Shown: piece after piece, positions 22,736 through 29,857 of the stretch
How the letters are laid out: every line of letters begins with the position of its first letter
How positions within the stretch are numbered: position 1 is the stretch's first letter
Assembly (NCBI GenBank): GCA_029781035.1
Contig: JAKOXK010000062.1
Coordinates: forward strand, 1-35,400
Direction: 5' to 3'
DNA length: 35,400 bases
From: Armatimonadota bacterium
Lineage (GTDB): Bacteria > Armatimonadota > Fimbriimonadia > Fimbriimonadales > Fimbriimonadaceae
Program-made: the position numbers and the translations under genes
The notes under the pieces: generated by a model
The model's database searches: none
What the model was told of the DNA's origin: nothing
Seen by the model: only the letters and a program-made list of their open reading frames with translations

Positions 22736-22988
22736 GATTCAGGTGCGAGTCACCCCGAGAGCCTCCCGAACCAAGATCGAGGCAGGGGATCCAGTAAGGA
22801 TCTATGTGACGGCAGCGCCTACTGACGGCGAGGCGAACCGGGCCGTGCTCGAAACTCTGTCTAAGGCCCTCGGAATTGCCAAGTCCAAGATGCAGATCGT
22901 GCGCGGCGAGACTTCTCGCGCCAAGACAATCGCTGTTCAGGGCCTTTCTGCCGCAGAACTTGCAGTGGCCATCGCCAAGCTGAGTTGA
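22692..22988 (+). CDS. DUF167 (YggU-like) protein
   Basis: 98 residues or slightly fewer. The family core is clear: EIQVRVTPRASRTKIEAGDPVRIYVTAAPTDGEANRAVLETLSKALGIAKSKMQIVRGETSRAKTIAVQG, including the A-P-x-x-G-x-A-N-x-A and the K-x-x-x-x-x-x-G-x-x-S-R-x-K motifs. The role of the family is unknown; it is often found next to division and DivIVA genes (as yggU/yggT neighbourhood), which fits here. The ATG at 22692 lies inside the end of the DivIVA-like gene; a later start at about CTG 22728 is possible, giving a protein beginning near LVEIQVRV. The 3' end overlaps the convergent DUF1289 gene by 52 bp. Confidence 0.92.
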   Translation: MLSFRSSKRRQPLVEIQVRVTPRASRTKIEAGDPVRIYVTAAPTDGEANRAVLETLSKALGIAKSKMQIVRGETSRAKTIAVQGLSAAELAVAIAKLS

Positions 22989-23161
22989 TTGCGCACGGTG
23001 AGTCGGGCCCTCGCCCTTTCACACGCCGCGCGACGCTCTTCGACGGTCAGATACGTCCAATCAGCTATCTCCTGGATCGATCGGCCACAACCCTGGCAGA
23101 CTAACGTCTCGTCAAGGCAGCACACCTTCACGCAAGGGGACTCACCGTCGTTCACGGTCAC
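22937..23161 (-). CDS. DUF1289 small Cys-rich protein
   Basis: 74 residues. The first half is a good match to DUF1289: SPCVKVCCLDETLVCQGCGRSIQEIADWTYLTVEERRAACERARARL, with the conserved cysteines (SPC, C..., C-x-G-C-G-R) that probably bind metal, and the following E-I-x-x-W motif. The family's role is unknown. The 3' end lies within the convergent DUF167 gene (52-bp overlap), and the tail after residue 55 is not conserved, so the true end may differ in relatives. No promoter box was recognised. Between 23162 and 23291 there is no other gene. Confidence 0.85.
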   Translation of the reverse strand: MTVNDGESPCVKVCCLDETLVCQGCGRSIQEIADWTYLTVEERRAACERARARLTVRNQLSLAMATASSAAERP

Positions 23162-23291
23162 AATAGTAAGACGCAGGGAGTAGCAAAAAGGGAGCCAACG
23201 GGGCGGCCTAGCGAAAGAAGTCCCGCCCGACCAGGGAGCTCAGAATCCCGAGACATGACGATTCTCTCCTAAACAAAGGAAGACGAGTTCG

Positions 23292-24794
23292 ATGAGGATG
23301 CCTCTGAAGAATTGCATAACAAAACGAGCCACAAGGGCGCTCTGGTTTTCAGCCTCACTGGGAGCAATCGCCCTTGTCTTTGCGACAATCGGGTGCCGGC
23401 CAGATGGGCACACGAAGTCTGATATGGTCGAGCCTCAGACTGTCCGAGCCACGATAGCGACCGTTTCCCTGGAGGACACCGATCAGAACTTCGAGGCAAC
23501 GGGCACGGTCCGGGCCAAGTTCAATGCCATCCTGGCCTCCAAGGTCATGGCACGGGTGACCGATGTTCGCGTCCGGGAGGGCGACGCTATCCGGGCCGGG
23601 CAGGTCTTGGTGTCCCTTGATCCGAGGGAACTGAGTTCGTCGGTCGATGTGGCCAGCGCGAACCTGCGTTCAGCCCAAGTCGGTGTCGGCAACGCTGAGA
23701 CCGTGGCCAGGATGCAGGAATCCACCTCGGCCGCAGGCATCGCCGAGGCTCAGGCACAAGTCACCCAAAGCGTGGCGGCCCTCAATGCTGCCCAGTCCAG
23801 GTTGGACTTGGCTCTTGCGGGACCGAGGCCCCAGGAGCGCATCCAAGCCAAAGTCGCCGTGGAGCGGGCGAAGTCTTCACTCACCTTGGCCGAGACAGAG
23901 CTCGACCGCGCCAAGAGGCTCTATGCCTCGGGCGCCATCGCCAAACGAGACGTGGACTACGCTCAAAACGCGTACGATCTGGCGCAGGGGCAATACGAGA
24001 CGGCAGTCCAGAGCCAGAAGATCGCCGAGGAAGGAACACGGCCCGAGGACATTCGAGCTGCGAGAGAAGCAGTCGCCCAGGCTCAGGCCGCGCACAGCCA
24101 AGCGCTTGCGGGGCTTCAAAAAGCCAGGGCCGCCGCGCTCGAGGCCCAGGTTCGCAAGGAAGACATCAAGTCAGCCCAAGCCCAGGTCAACCAGTCAAAA
24201 GCCGCGCTGCGCGCCGCGCAAGTCACCTTGTCTTACGCGACCGTGTTGGCTCCCTTTGATGGAAAGGTCGTCAAGCGGAACGCCGATCCGGGCGCCATGG
24301 CTGCTCCGGGTGTACCGCTCCTCGAAGTCGAGGGCGGTGGGCTTCGACTCGAGGCTCTCGTTCCCGAGAGCGTCCTCCCAAAAGTCAGCGTCGGTGAATC
24401 AGTCCAACTGATGCTGGATGCCATGGGCGATGAGGCCACGAATGGCAAGGTCGTCGAGATCGTGCCTCAGGGAGACGCCAGCACACACAGTTTTCTGGTT
24501 CGGGTCGAGGTCCCCGAAGGGAGCGGTGCCAAGTCCGGCATGTTTGGGCGAGTCCGGTTCCCGATCGGTCGCCATAAGCGGTTCTTGATCCCCTCAGACG
24601 CGACATGGGTTCGGGAAGGCCTTAACTATGTGTTCGCCGTCAACAAAGACGGGATCGCCCGGCTCCGTATCATTACGATCGGCGACACGTTTGATCGGCA
24701 GGTCGAAGTCCTTTCGGGGCTGGCCTCCGGCGACCGTATCGTCATCAAAGGGCGCGAGGGAGTCGCTGACGGCAACAAGGTCGAGGGACAATGA
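23292..24794 (+). CDS. RND efflux periplasmic adaptor (MFP), lipoprotein
   Basis: 500 residues. The signal peptide ends in a lipobox-like ATIGC (Cys35), so it should be anchored by lipid. The layout is that of an MFP/HlyD adaptor: N-terminal beta strand ([49 protein letters not shown]), a long alpha-hairpin (about 120-300, rich in Ala/Gln/Glu), the returning lipoyl half ([31 protein letters not shown]) and a beta-barrel/membrane-proximal domain. The alpha-hairpin is longer than in AcrA, with repeats such as [16 protein letters not shown]. It links the RND pump to an outer-membrane channel, which is not encoded here. A GGAAG lies about 10 nt before the ATG. The stop overlaps the permease start (ATGA). 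Confidence 0.95.
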   Translation: MRMPLKNCITKRATRALWFSASLGAIALVFATIGCRPDGHTKSDMVEPQTVRATIATVSLEDTDQNFEATGTVRAKFNAILASKVMARVTDVRVREGDAIRAGQVLVSLDPRELSSSVDVASANLRSAQVGVGNAETVARMQESTSAAGIAEAQAQVTQSVAALNAAQSRLDLALAGPRPQERIQAKVAVERAKSSLTLAETELDRAKRLYASGAIAKRDVDYAQNAYDLAQGQYETAVQSQKIAEEGTRPEDIRAAREAVAQAQAAHSQALAGLQKARAAALEAQVRKEDIKSAQAQVNQSKAALRAAQVTLSYATVLAPFDGKVVKRNADPGAMAAPGVPLLEVEGGGLRLEALVPESVLPKVSVGESVQLMLDAMGDEATNGKVVEIVPQGDASTHSFLVRVEVPEGSGAKSGMFGRVRFPIGRHKRFLIPSDATWVREGLNYVFAVNKDGIARLRIITIGDTFDRQVEVLSGLASGDRIVIKGREGVADGNKVEGQ

Positions 24795-27700
24795 GCGAGG
24801 GTCGGGTAGGGCTCGCCGGACGCCTGGCGATGGCGTTCGTCCAGAGCAAGCTGACGCCACTCATCATCGTCGCTTCTCTCCTCCTCGGCGTGTTTGCAGT
24901 GATGCGGACTCCACGAGAGGAAGAACCGCAGATCATCGTGCCCATGGCCGACGTACTCGTCCAGATGCCGGGGGCCACTGCCAAAGACGTTGAGCGCCGG
25001 GTCACGACGCCGATGGAGAAGCTCATTTGGGAGATTCCAGGGGTCGAGTACATCTATTCCACCTCAAGTCCTGGACAGGCGATGACCGTCGTCCGGTTCA
25101 AAGTAGGAGAAGACCAAGAGCGCTCGTTTGTCAGGCTGCGGGAAAAGCTACAGTCACACTTTGACGTCATCCCGCCCGGAGCGACGACGCCGATCATCAA
25201 GCCGCGATCGATCGACGACGTTCCTGTACTGGCGCTAACACTGCACAGCCGGACTTTGGACGGTTTCACTCTTCGCGAAATCGCCACCCGGGTCGAAGAG
25301 GGCATCAAGAGTGTCCCCGATGTCAGCGAGACCATGGTCATCGGAGGGCCACGACGCGAACTGCGCGTCACCCCGGACCGCGCGAAACTCGCTGCCTACG
25401 GGCTTTCGCCGGTCGTGCTCACTCAGGCCTTGGGTTTGGCGAACCAGAAATCTCAGGCTGGGGCCTTCGAAGGCAACAATGACCAGGTCGTCGTCAAGAC
25501 CGGTGAGTTTTTCAAGTCAGAGCGTGACGTCAAGCAAGTGATCGTCGGATCGTCGAACGGCAAGCCCATCTACGTCGACGATGTGGCGACGATCTCCGAT
25601 GGCCCTGAAGAACAGACCAACTACGTCTTCTTCGGCTATGGACCAGCCAGCAAAGATCCGGCCAAGCACTCCACCCTCGAGTCCGCCGTCACGATCAGTG
25701 TTGCGAAACGGCGTGGCACCAACGCCATGGACGTCGTGGACAAGGTCCTGGCCAAAGTCGAGACCCTCAAAGGAACGATCGTTCCGGGCGACGTGAAGAT
25801 CACGGAGACACGCAACTACGGCGAGACCAGTGCGGAAAAGTCCAGCGACCTCTTGTTGCACATGATGATCGCGGTCGTGTCCGTCACGATCCTCATCGCG
25901 CTGGCACTCGGGCGGAAAGAGGCGTTGGTCGTGCTGGTCGCGATTCCGGTCACGTTGGCGCTCACCCTCCTGATCTTCTACCTCTACGGATACACCCTCA
26001 ACCGGATCACGCTCTTCGCGCTCATCTTCTCCATCGGCATCTTGGTCGACGACGCCATTGTCGTCGTCGAGAACATCGTCAGACACCTGCGTATGCCGGA
26101 CGCCGAAAAGCAGGGCACGATCCGCACGGCTGTGCTGGCTGTGGACGAGGTTGGCAATCCCACGATCCTCGCCACCTTCACCGTCATTGCCGCCATCTTG
26201 CCGATGGCTTTCGTCGGCGGCCTCATGGGCCCGTACATGCGGCCGATCCCCGTCGGCGCGTCGGCAGCCATGATCTGGTCGCTGCTCATCGCGTTTGTCG
26301 TCACGCCGTGGGCGGCGGTGCGCCTTCTCAAGAACTCCGGCAAGCACCCCGCGCACGCAGCGAAGCACGAGGCTGGCTCCGAGGACACGCTGACCAAGCT
26401 CTACCGCAAAGTCATGACGCCGCTCTTGCGCTCGGGCATGGCGCGTTTTGGCTTCTTCACGCTCATCATCGTCCTGCTCCTCGGCGCGATGTCGCTCGTC
26501 GCCTTCAAAGCGGTGACGGTCAAAATGCTCCCGTTCGACAATAAGAACGAGTTCCAAGTGATCGTGGACATGCCGACCGGGACGACCCTCGAGCAGACCG
26601 CCGCCGTTGCGCGGGCCCTGGCCGACTACGGCTCGAAAGTGCCGGAAGTCACCGACTACGAGATCTACGTCGGCACGTCGAGCCCGTTCAACTTCAACGG
26701 CCTCGTGCGCCACTACTTCATGCGCAACACCAGCTACCAGGCCGACATCCAAGTCAACCTGGCCCCCAAGCATGAGCGCAAGGCGCAGAGCCACGACATC
26801 GTCAAACGCATCCGTGCCGACCTCGCCCGCATCGCGACCAGCATGGGCGCGCGCATCAAGGTCGCCGAGGTGCCGCCTGGCCCGCCCGTCCTCGAGACCC
26901 TCGTCTCAGAGGTCTACGGTCCGACCGAACAGGTCCGTCGCGAAGTCGCCCAAAAGGTCAAGGACATCTTCTCGACCACCGAAGGCGTCACCGACGTGGA
27001 CTGGTACCAAGACGACGACCAAGTCACCTATCGCTTTGACGTGGACCAGCAAAAAGCGGCCCTCGCCGGCGTGGACGTGCAGACCGTCAACGCGACGCTC
27101 CAGACCGCGCTCTCGGGCAGCCAAGCGGGGCTCTTGCACGACGAAGGAGCCCGCGAGGACGTGCCGGTCACTGTCCGTCTGCCGCGTTCTCAGCGCAGCG
27201 GCATCTCGGACCTCGAAGGCATCTCGGTCACCTCGCGGTCCGGCGCGCTCGTACCCTTGCTCGCGCTCGTCGATCCTGTCCAAATACCGACCGACAAGAG
27301 CATCTACCACAAGAACCTGCTCCCCGTCATCTATGTCACCGGCGACGTGACCGGCCGCCAAGAGAGCCCCGTCTACGCGATCCTCAAGATGAACGACCGC
27401 ATCAAGAAGACGCAGTGGCCCGATGGCGTTCCCCTGCCGGTGCTCACGACCAGCCTGCCCGACGACACCAACCACGCCAGCATGAAGTGGGACGGCGAAT
27501 GGCACATCACCTACGAGGTCTTCCGCGACCTCGGCATCGCCTTTGCCGCCGTCATCGTGCTCATCTACATCCTGGTCGTCGCGTGGTTCCAGGACTTCAA
27601 GACGCCCATCGTCATCATGGCGCCCATCCCGCTCACGCTCATCGGCATCTTGCCGGGGCACGCGCTCATGGGGGCGTTCTTCACCGCGACATCCATGATC

Positions 27701-28006
27701 GGCTTCATCGCGGGCGCGGGCATCATCGTGCGCAACTCCATCATCCTCGTGGACTTCGTGGAGCTGCGGCGCAAGCAGGGCCTACCGCTGGAGGAGGCGG
27801 TCATCGACGCGGGCGCCACGCGCTTCCGCCCGATGCTGCTCACTGCGGCGGCGGTCATCGTCGGCTCGTTCGTCATCCTCTTCGACCCGATCTTCCAGGG
27901 CTTGGCCATCTCGCTCATGGCGGGCGAGATCGCCTCGACCCTCCTCTCCCGCCTCGCCGTTCCGGTGCTGTACTTCATGTCTAAAAAGAAGGAAGCGGCG
28001 GGCTGA
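24791..28006 (+). CDS. RND efflux permease (AcrB/MMPL superfamily)
   Basis: 1071 residues, normal length. TM1 ([24 protein letters not shown]) is followed by the porter region ([36 protein letters not shown]), typical of HAE-1/AcrB relatives. TM4 carries the proton-relay aspartates ([26 protein letters not shown]). A second half repeats this: [46 protein letters not shown]. It exports drugs, metals or other toxic compounds with proton intake; the substrate cannot be told. It is translationally coupled to the adaptor (ATGA). The sequence becomes visibly richer in C/G-ending codons after about 26.2 kb, within the gene. Confidence 0.97.
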   Translation: MSEGRVGLAGRLAMAFVQSKLTPLIIVASLLLGVFAVMRTPREEEPQIIVPMADVLVQMPGATAKDVERRVTTPMEKLIWEIPGVEYIYSTSSPGQAMTVVRFKVGEDQERSFVRLREKLQSHFDVIPPGATTPIIKPRSIDDVPVLALTLHSRTLDGFTLREIATRVEEGIKSVPDVSETMVIGGPRRELRVTPDRAKLAAYGLSPVVLTQALGLANQKSQAGAFEGNNDQVVVKTGEFFKSERDVKQVIVGSSNGKPIYVDDVATISDGPEEQTNYVFFGYGPASKDPAKHSTLESAVTISVAKRRGTNAMDVVDKVLAKVETLKGTIVPGDVKITETRNYGETSAEKSSDLLLHMMIAVVSVTILIALALGRKEALVVLVAIPVTLALTLLIFYLYGYTLNRITLFALIFSIGILVDDAIVVVENIVRHLRMPDAEKQGTIRTAVLAVDEVGNPTILATFTVIAAILPMAFVGGLMGPYMRPIPVGASAAMIWSLLIAFVVTPWAAVRLLKNSGKHPAHAAKHEAGSEDTLTKLYRKVMTPLLRSGMARFGFFTLIIVLLLGAMSLVAFKAVTVKMLPFDNKNEFQVIVDMPTGTTLEQTAAVARALADYGSKVPEVTDYEIYVGTSSPFNFNGLVRHYFMRNTSYQADIQVNLAPKHERKAQSHDIVKRIRADLARIATSMGARIKVAEVPPGPPVLETLVSEVYGPTEQVRREVAQKVKDIFSTTEGVTDVDWYQDDDQVTYRFDVDQQKAALAGVDVQTVNATLQTALSGSQAGLLHDEGAREDVPVTVRLPRSQRSGISDLEGISVTSRSGALVPLLALVDPVQIPTDKSIYHKNLLPVIYVTGDVTGRQESPVYAILKMNDRIKKTQWPDGVPLPVLTTSLPDDTNHASMKWDGEWHITYEVFRDLGIAFAAVIVLIYILVVAWFQDFKTPIVIMAPIPLTLIGILPGHALMGAFFTATSMIGFIAGAGIIVRNSIILVDFVELRRKQGLPLEEAVIDAGATRFRPMLLTAAAVIVGSFVILFDPIFQGLAISLMAGEIASTLLSRLAVPVLYFMSKKKEAAG

Positions 28007-28018
28007 TGGGCTCCAGAG

Positions 28019-28058
28019 CCCCTTCCTCGTGCCGATGGCTTGCGGCATGAGGAAGGGG
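28019..28058 (+). terminator. Long hairpin after the RND operon
   Basis: CCCCTTCCTCGTGCCG (28019-28034) pairs with CGGCATGAGGAAGGGG (28043-28058): 16 bp with one G-U and an 8-nt loop, 12 nt beyond the stop codon. Only TT follows. It is the longest stem in the window. Confidence 0.75.
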
Positions 28059-28122
28059 TTGGGGATGGAGATCCGGGTCTTCCCCCGTCCTGCTTCAGCT
28101 CAAGCTGTCGTACACTGTCAGT

Positions 28123-28815
28123 GTGTCTTGTTTACGAAGAGGAGTCTTGCCTTTGCTCGCCCTGGCGGCGCTGGCCCCGGCGGCGGCGGCGTACACGCTG
28201 ATCGACGACTTCAAGGTCGGCGACTACCACTCCGTCATCAATTGGCCGAACAACCACGACGGCAACAAGCTGACGGGTCTCGACCGGGGCCACTCAGCTT
28301 TTGGCATCCGTGCCACGGACGTCACTGTCAATACAAACGCTGACCACGTCCCGGTCTACATCGACATGGGGGGCGGAATGGGCCGCATATCCTACGACTC
28401 TCCCAGCGGCGACATCGCCACCGACACGACGTTCCAATTCGGATACCCCGGGGGCCCAAACCTGGATCTGTCGCCGGAGTCGGAAATCTGGGTGGACCTG
28501 TACACTGAAAACCCGCCGAACCGGCTCGCCGACGAGTGGTCGGTGACCATCGCTGACGGAGACGGCCACAACTCCACGAACCCGGGCTTCATCTCCCGCT
28601 TTGGGGGCATCCGTTTCAAGAGGACGGGCTTCAACAACACCATCGACTGGTCGCGGATCAACCGCATCGCGTTCGAGCAGAAGTTCACGCCAGACTTCGG
28701 CGACGTCCCGATGGCTTACACCGTCACCAAGATCTACACGGTGCCAGAGCCGAATGCGGCGGCCCTGCTCGCCGCAGCGCTCGGACTGTTGGCCCTTGTC
28801 AGGAGGGCCGGGTGA
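28123..28815 (+). CDS. PEP-CTERM protein, copy 1 of a tandem pair
   Basis: 230 residues. A signal peptide (LPLLALAALAPAAAA) leads into a beta-rich domain starting YTLIDDFKVGDYHSVI, and the protein ends with a PEP-CTERM tail: VPEP, then a hydrophobic helix and RR. That tail is the sorting signal cut by an exosortase (not in this window), so the protein is likely exported and anchored or glycosylated. The middle 180 residues are unknown to me; they contain VTDV/ADHVPVYIDMGGGMGRISYDSP and IRFKRTGF, shared with the next gene. The start is uncertain: GTG 28123 or a later TTG. An ACACTG-T-CAGTGT palindrome (28112-28124) overlaps this GTG. It overlaps copy 2 by 4 nt (GTGA). Confidence 0.8.
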   Translation: MSCLRRGVLPLLALAALAPAAAAYTLIDDFKVGDYHSVINWPNNHDGNKLTGLDRGHSAFGIRATDVTVNTNADHVPVYIDMGGGMGRISYDSPSGDIATDTTFQFGYPGGPNLDLSPESEIWVDLYTENPPNRLADEWSVTIADGDGHNSTNPGFISRFGGIRFKRTGFNNTIDWSRINRIAFEQKFTPDFGDVPMAYTVTKIYTVPEPNAAALLAAALGLLALVRRAG

Positions 28816-29498
28816 CGACCCGCCTCCTGCCTTTGCTCGCCCTGGCGGCGCTCGCCCCGGCGGCTGCGGCGTACACGCTGATCGACGACTTCACGGTCGG
28901 CGACTACCACTCCGTCATCGACTGGCCGAACGACCACGACGGTAGCAAGCTCTCCGGGCTCGACCGGGACCACTCCGCGTTCGGCATCCGGTGGACCGAC
29001 GTGACCGTCGAGGCGAACGCCGACCACGTCCCTGTCTACATCGACATCGGAGGCGGAATGGGCCGCATCTCTTATGACTCGCCCAGCGGAAACATGGCGA
29101 CGAAGACGGTGTTCCAGTTTGGAGCACCGCTTGGGCCCAACCTAGACCTCTCGGGCGAGTCGGAGATCTGGATCGACCTCTACACAGAGGACCCTTCGAA
29201 CCGCGACGCGGACGTGTGGGACCTGACGGTCGCCGACGCCGACGGCCACGTGGACACCGACCCGGGCTGGATCCACCGGGACGGAGGCATCCGTTTCAAG
29301 AGATCCAGCTTCGCGGCCAACATCGATTGGACGAGGGTCAACAACATCGCCTTCCGGCAGGTCTTTACCCCGGACTTCGGCAAAGTGCCGATGGCGTACA
29401 CGGTCACGAAGGTCTACACGGTGCCGGAGCCTGGGGCGGCGGCCCTGCTCGCCGCGTCGCTCCTCGCCCCCCTCGGTCTTCGAAGGCGCTCACTGTAG
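28812..29498 (+). CDS. PEP-CTERM protein, copy 2 of a tandem pair
   Basis: 228 residues, a close paralogue of the upstream gene over its whole length: same signal peptide (LPLLALAALAPAAAA), same domain (YTLIDDF, DHDGSKLSGLDRDHSAFGI, ADHVPVYIDIGGGMGRISYDSP, MAYTVTKVYTVPEP) and a C-terminal VPEP-hydrophobic-RRR tail. The DNA around the signal peptides (28147-28240 and 28827-28921) is nearly identical, offset by 681 bp, so this is a recent-looking tandem duplication. GTG start with AGGAGG 5 nt upstream (28801-28806). The 4-nt overlap with copy 1 suggests coupled translation and equal supply of the two proteins. The domain family is not one I can name. Confidence 0.85.
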   Translation: MTTRLLPLLALAALAPAAAAYTLIDDFTVGDYHSVIDWPNDHDGSKLSGLDRDHSAFGIRWTDVTVEANADHVPVYIDIGGGMGRISYDSPSGNMATKTVFQFGAPLGPNLDLSGESEIWIDLYTEDPSNRDADVWDLTVADADGHVDTDPGWIHRDGGIRFKRSSFAANIDWTRVNNIAFRQVFTPDFGKVPMAYTVTKVYTVPEPGAAALLAASLLAPLGLRRRSL

Positions 29499-29508
29499 GG
29501 GCACTCCT

Positions 29509-29676
29509 GCTGGGTTTTTGTCGCTAGATCATCGGATTTAGTCGCTGCGTTCTCGAACGGAGCGATAAAATCATCGAATTCCATGGCGCCGTTCTCGAAC
29601 GGAGCGATTTCTTCATCGGATTTTGCGGCAAGATTCTCGAAATCCGTGGCTGCGTTCTCTGTTTTTGTGGCTGCGC
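29509..29676. repeat. Degenerate 21-bp tandem repeat array, about eight units
   Basis: Eight 21-bp units can be laid in register from 29509 to 29676. Two units are identical over 16 bp (TCTCGAACGGAGCGAT at 29551 and 29593, 42 bp apart), and others share the pattern CATCGGATTT...GTGGCTGCGT. Because 21 is a multiple of three, the array is a 7-residue repeat in translation. It begins 10 nt after the stop codon of the second PEP-CTERM gene. The minus-strand reading gives alanine/acidic heptads such as LAAKSDE and FIAPFEN, but has no usable start. I see no CRISPR-like spacers. Confidence 0.7.
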
Positions 29677-29677
29677 A

Positions 29678-29702
29678 CTCGCACGAAACTCCTCCGTGCG
29701 AG
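29678..29702 (+). terminator. Terminator-like hairpin next to the 21-bp array
   Basis: CTCGCACG (29678-29685) pairs with CGTGCGAG (29695-29702), 9-nt loop, followed by AGTTTTG on the plus strand. It may end transcription from the PEP-CTERM pair. Confidence 0.6.
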
Positions 29703-29743
29703 AGTTTTGCTGCAAAGCGACCGGAGGCCCCTCAATCCCCCAA

Positions 29744-29804
29744 CCTTCGACTTCGCTCAGAGAGTAACCCCTCCTCGTCTGCACAAGCATCTGACGAGGA
29801 GGGG
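29744..29804. repeat. Intergenic motif plus 12-bp hairpin
   Basis: CCTTCGACTTCGCTCAG (29744-29760) is followed by a perfect 12-bp stem CCCCTCCTCGTC (29768-29779) with GACGAGGAGGGG (29793-29804), 13-nt loop. The first part resembles the CTGAGC-GAAG-TCGAAGG elements that occur in many copies in some environmental genomes. Together with the array at 29509 it makes the whole 29499-29842 gap a repeat-rich, non-coding element. Confidence 0.5.
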
Positions 29805-29842
29805 GCTCCGTATTCTTCACTCTCCACCCGCCCAAGTCGGGC

Positions 29843-29848
29843 TAAACT
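29843..29848 (+). promoter_or_regulatory. -10 box of the GH116 gene (leaderless type)
   Basis: TAAACT 9 nt before the ATG at 29858 with no Shine-Dalgarno; the transcript would start about 2 nt before the ATG. Confidence 0.55.
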
Positions 29849-29857
29849 GCGTGCGGC

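Noticed and set aside
25517-26794. Minus-strand open frame (425 codons) opposite the RND permease
   Set aside because: Highly charged Asp/Arg/Glu/His-rich translation, typical of an antisense shadow of a membrane protein; no start signal.
29509-29676. CRISPR array
   Set aside because: The 21-bp units abut each other with no spacers and are degenerate; no cas genes are present.
29414-29700. Minus-strand heptad-repeat protein over the 21-bp array
   Set aside because: The pattern is tidy, but there is no start codon with a ribosome site; the only ATG is inside the array and the frame then enters antisense sequence of the PEP-CTERM gene.
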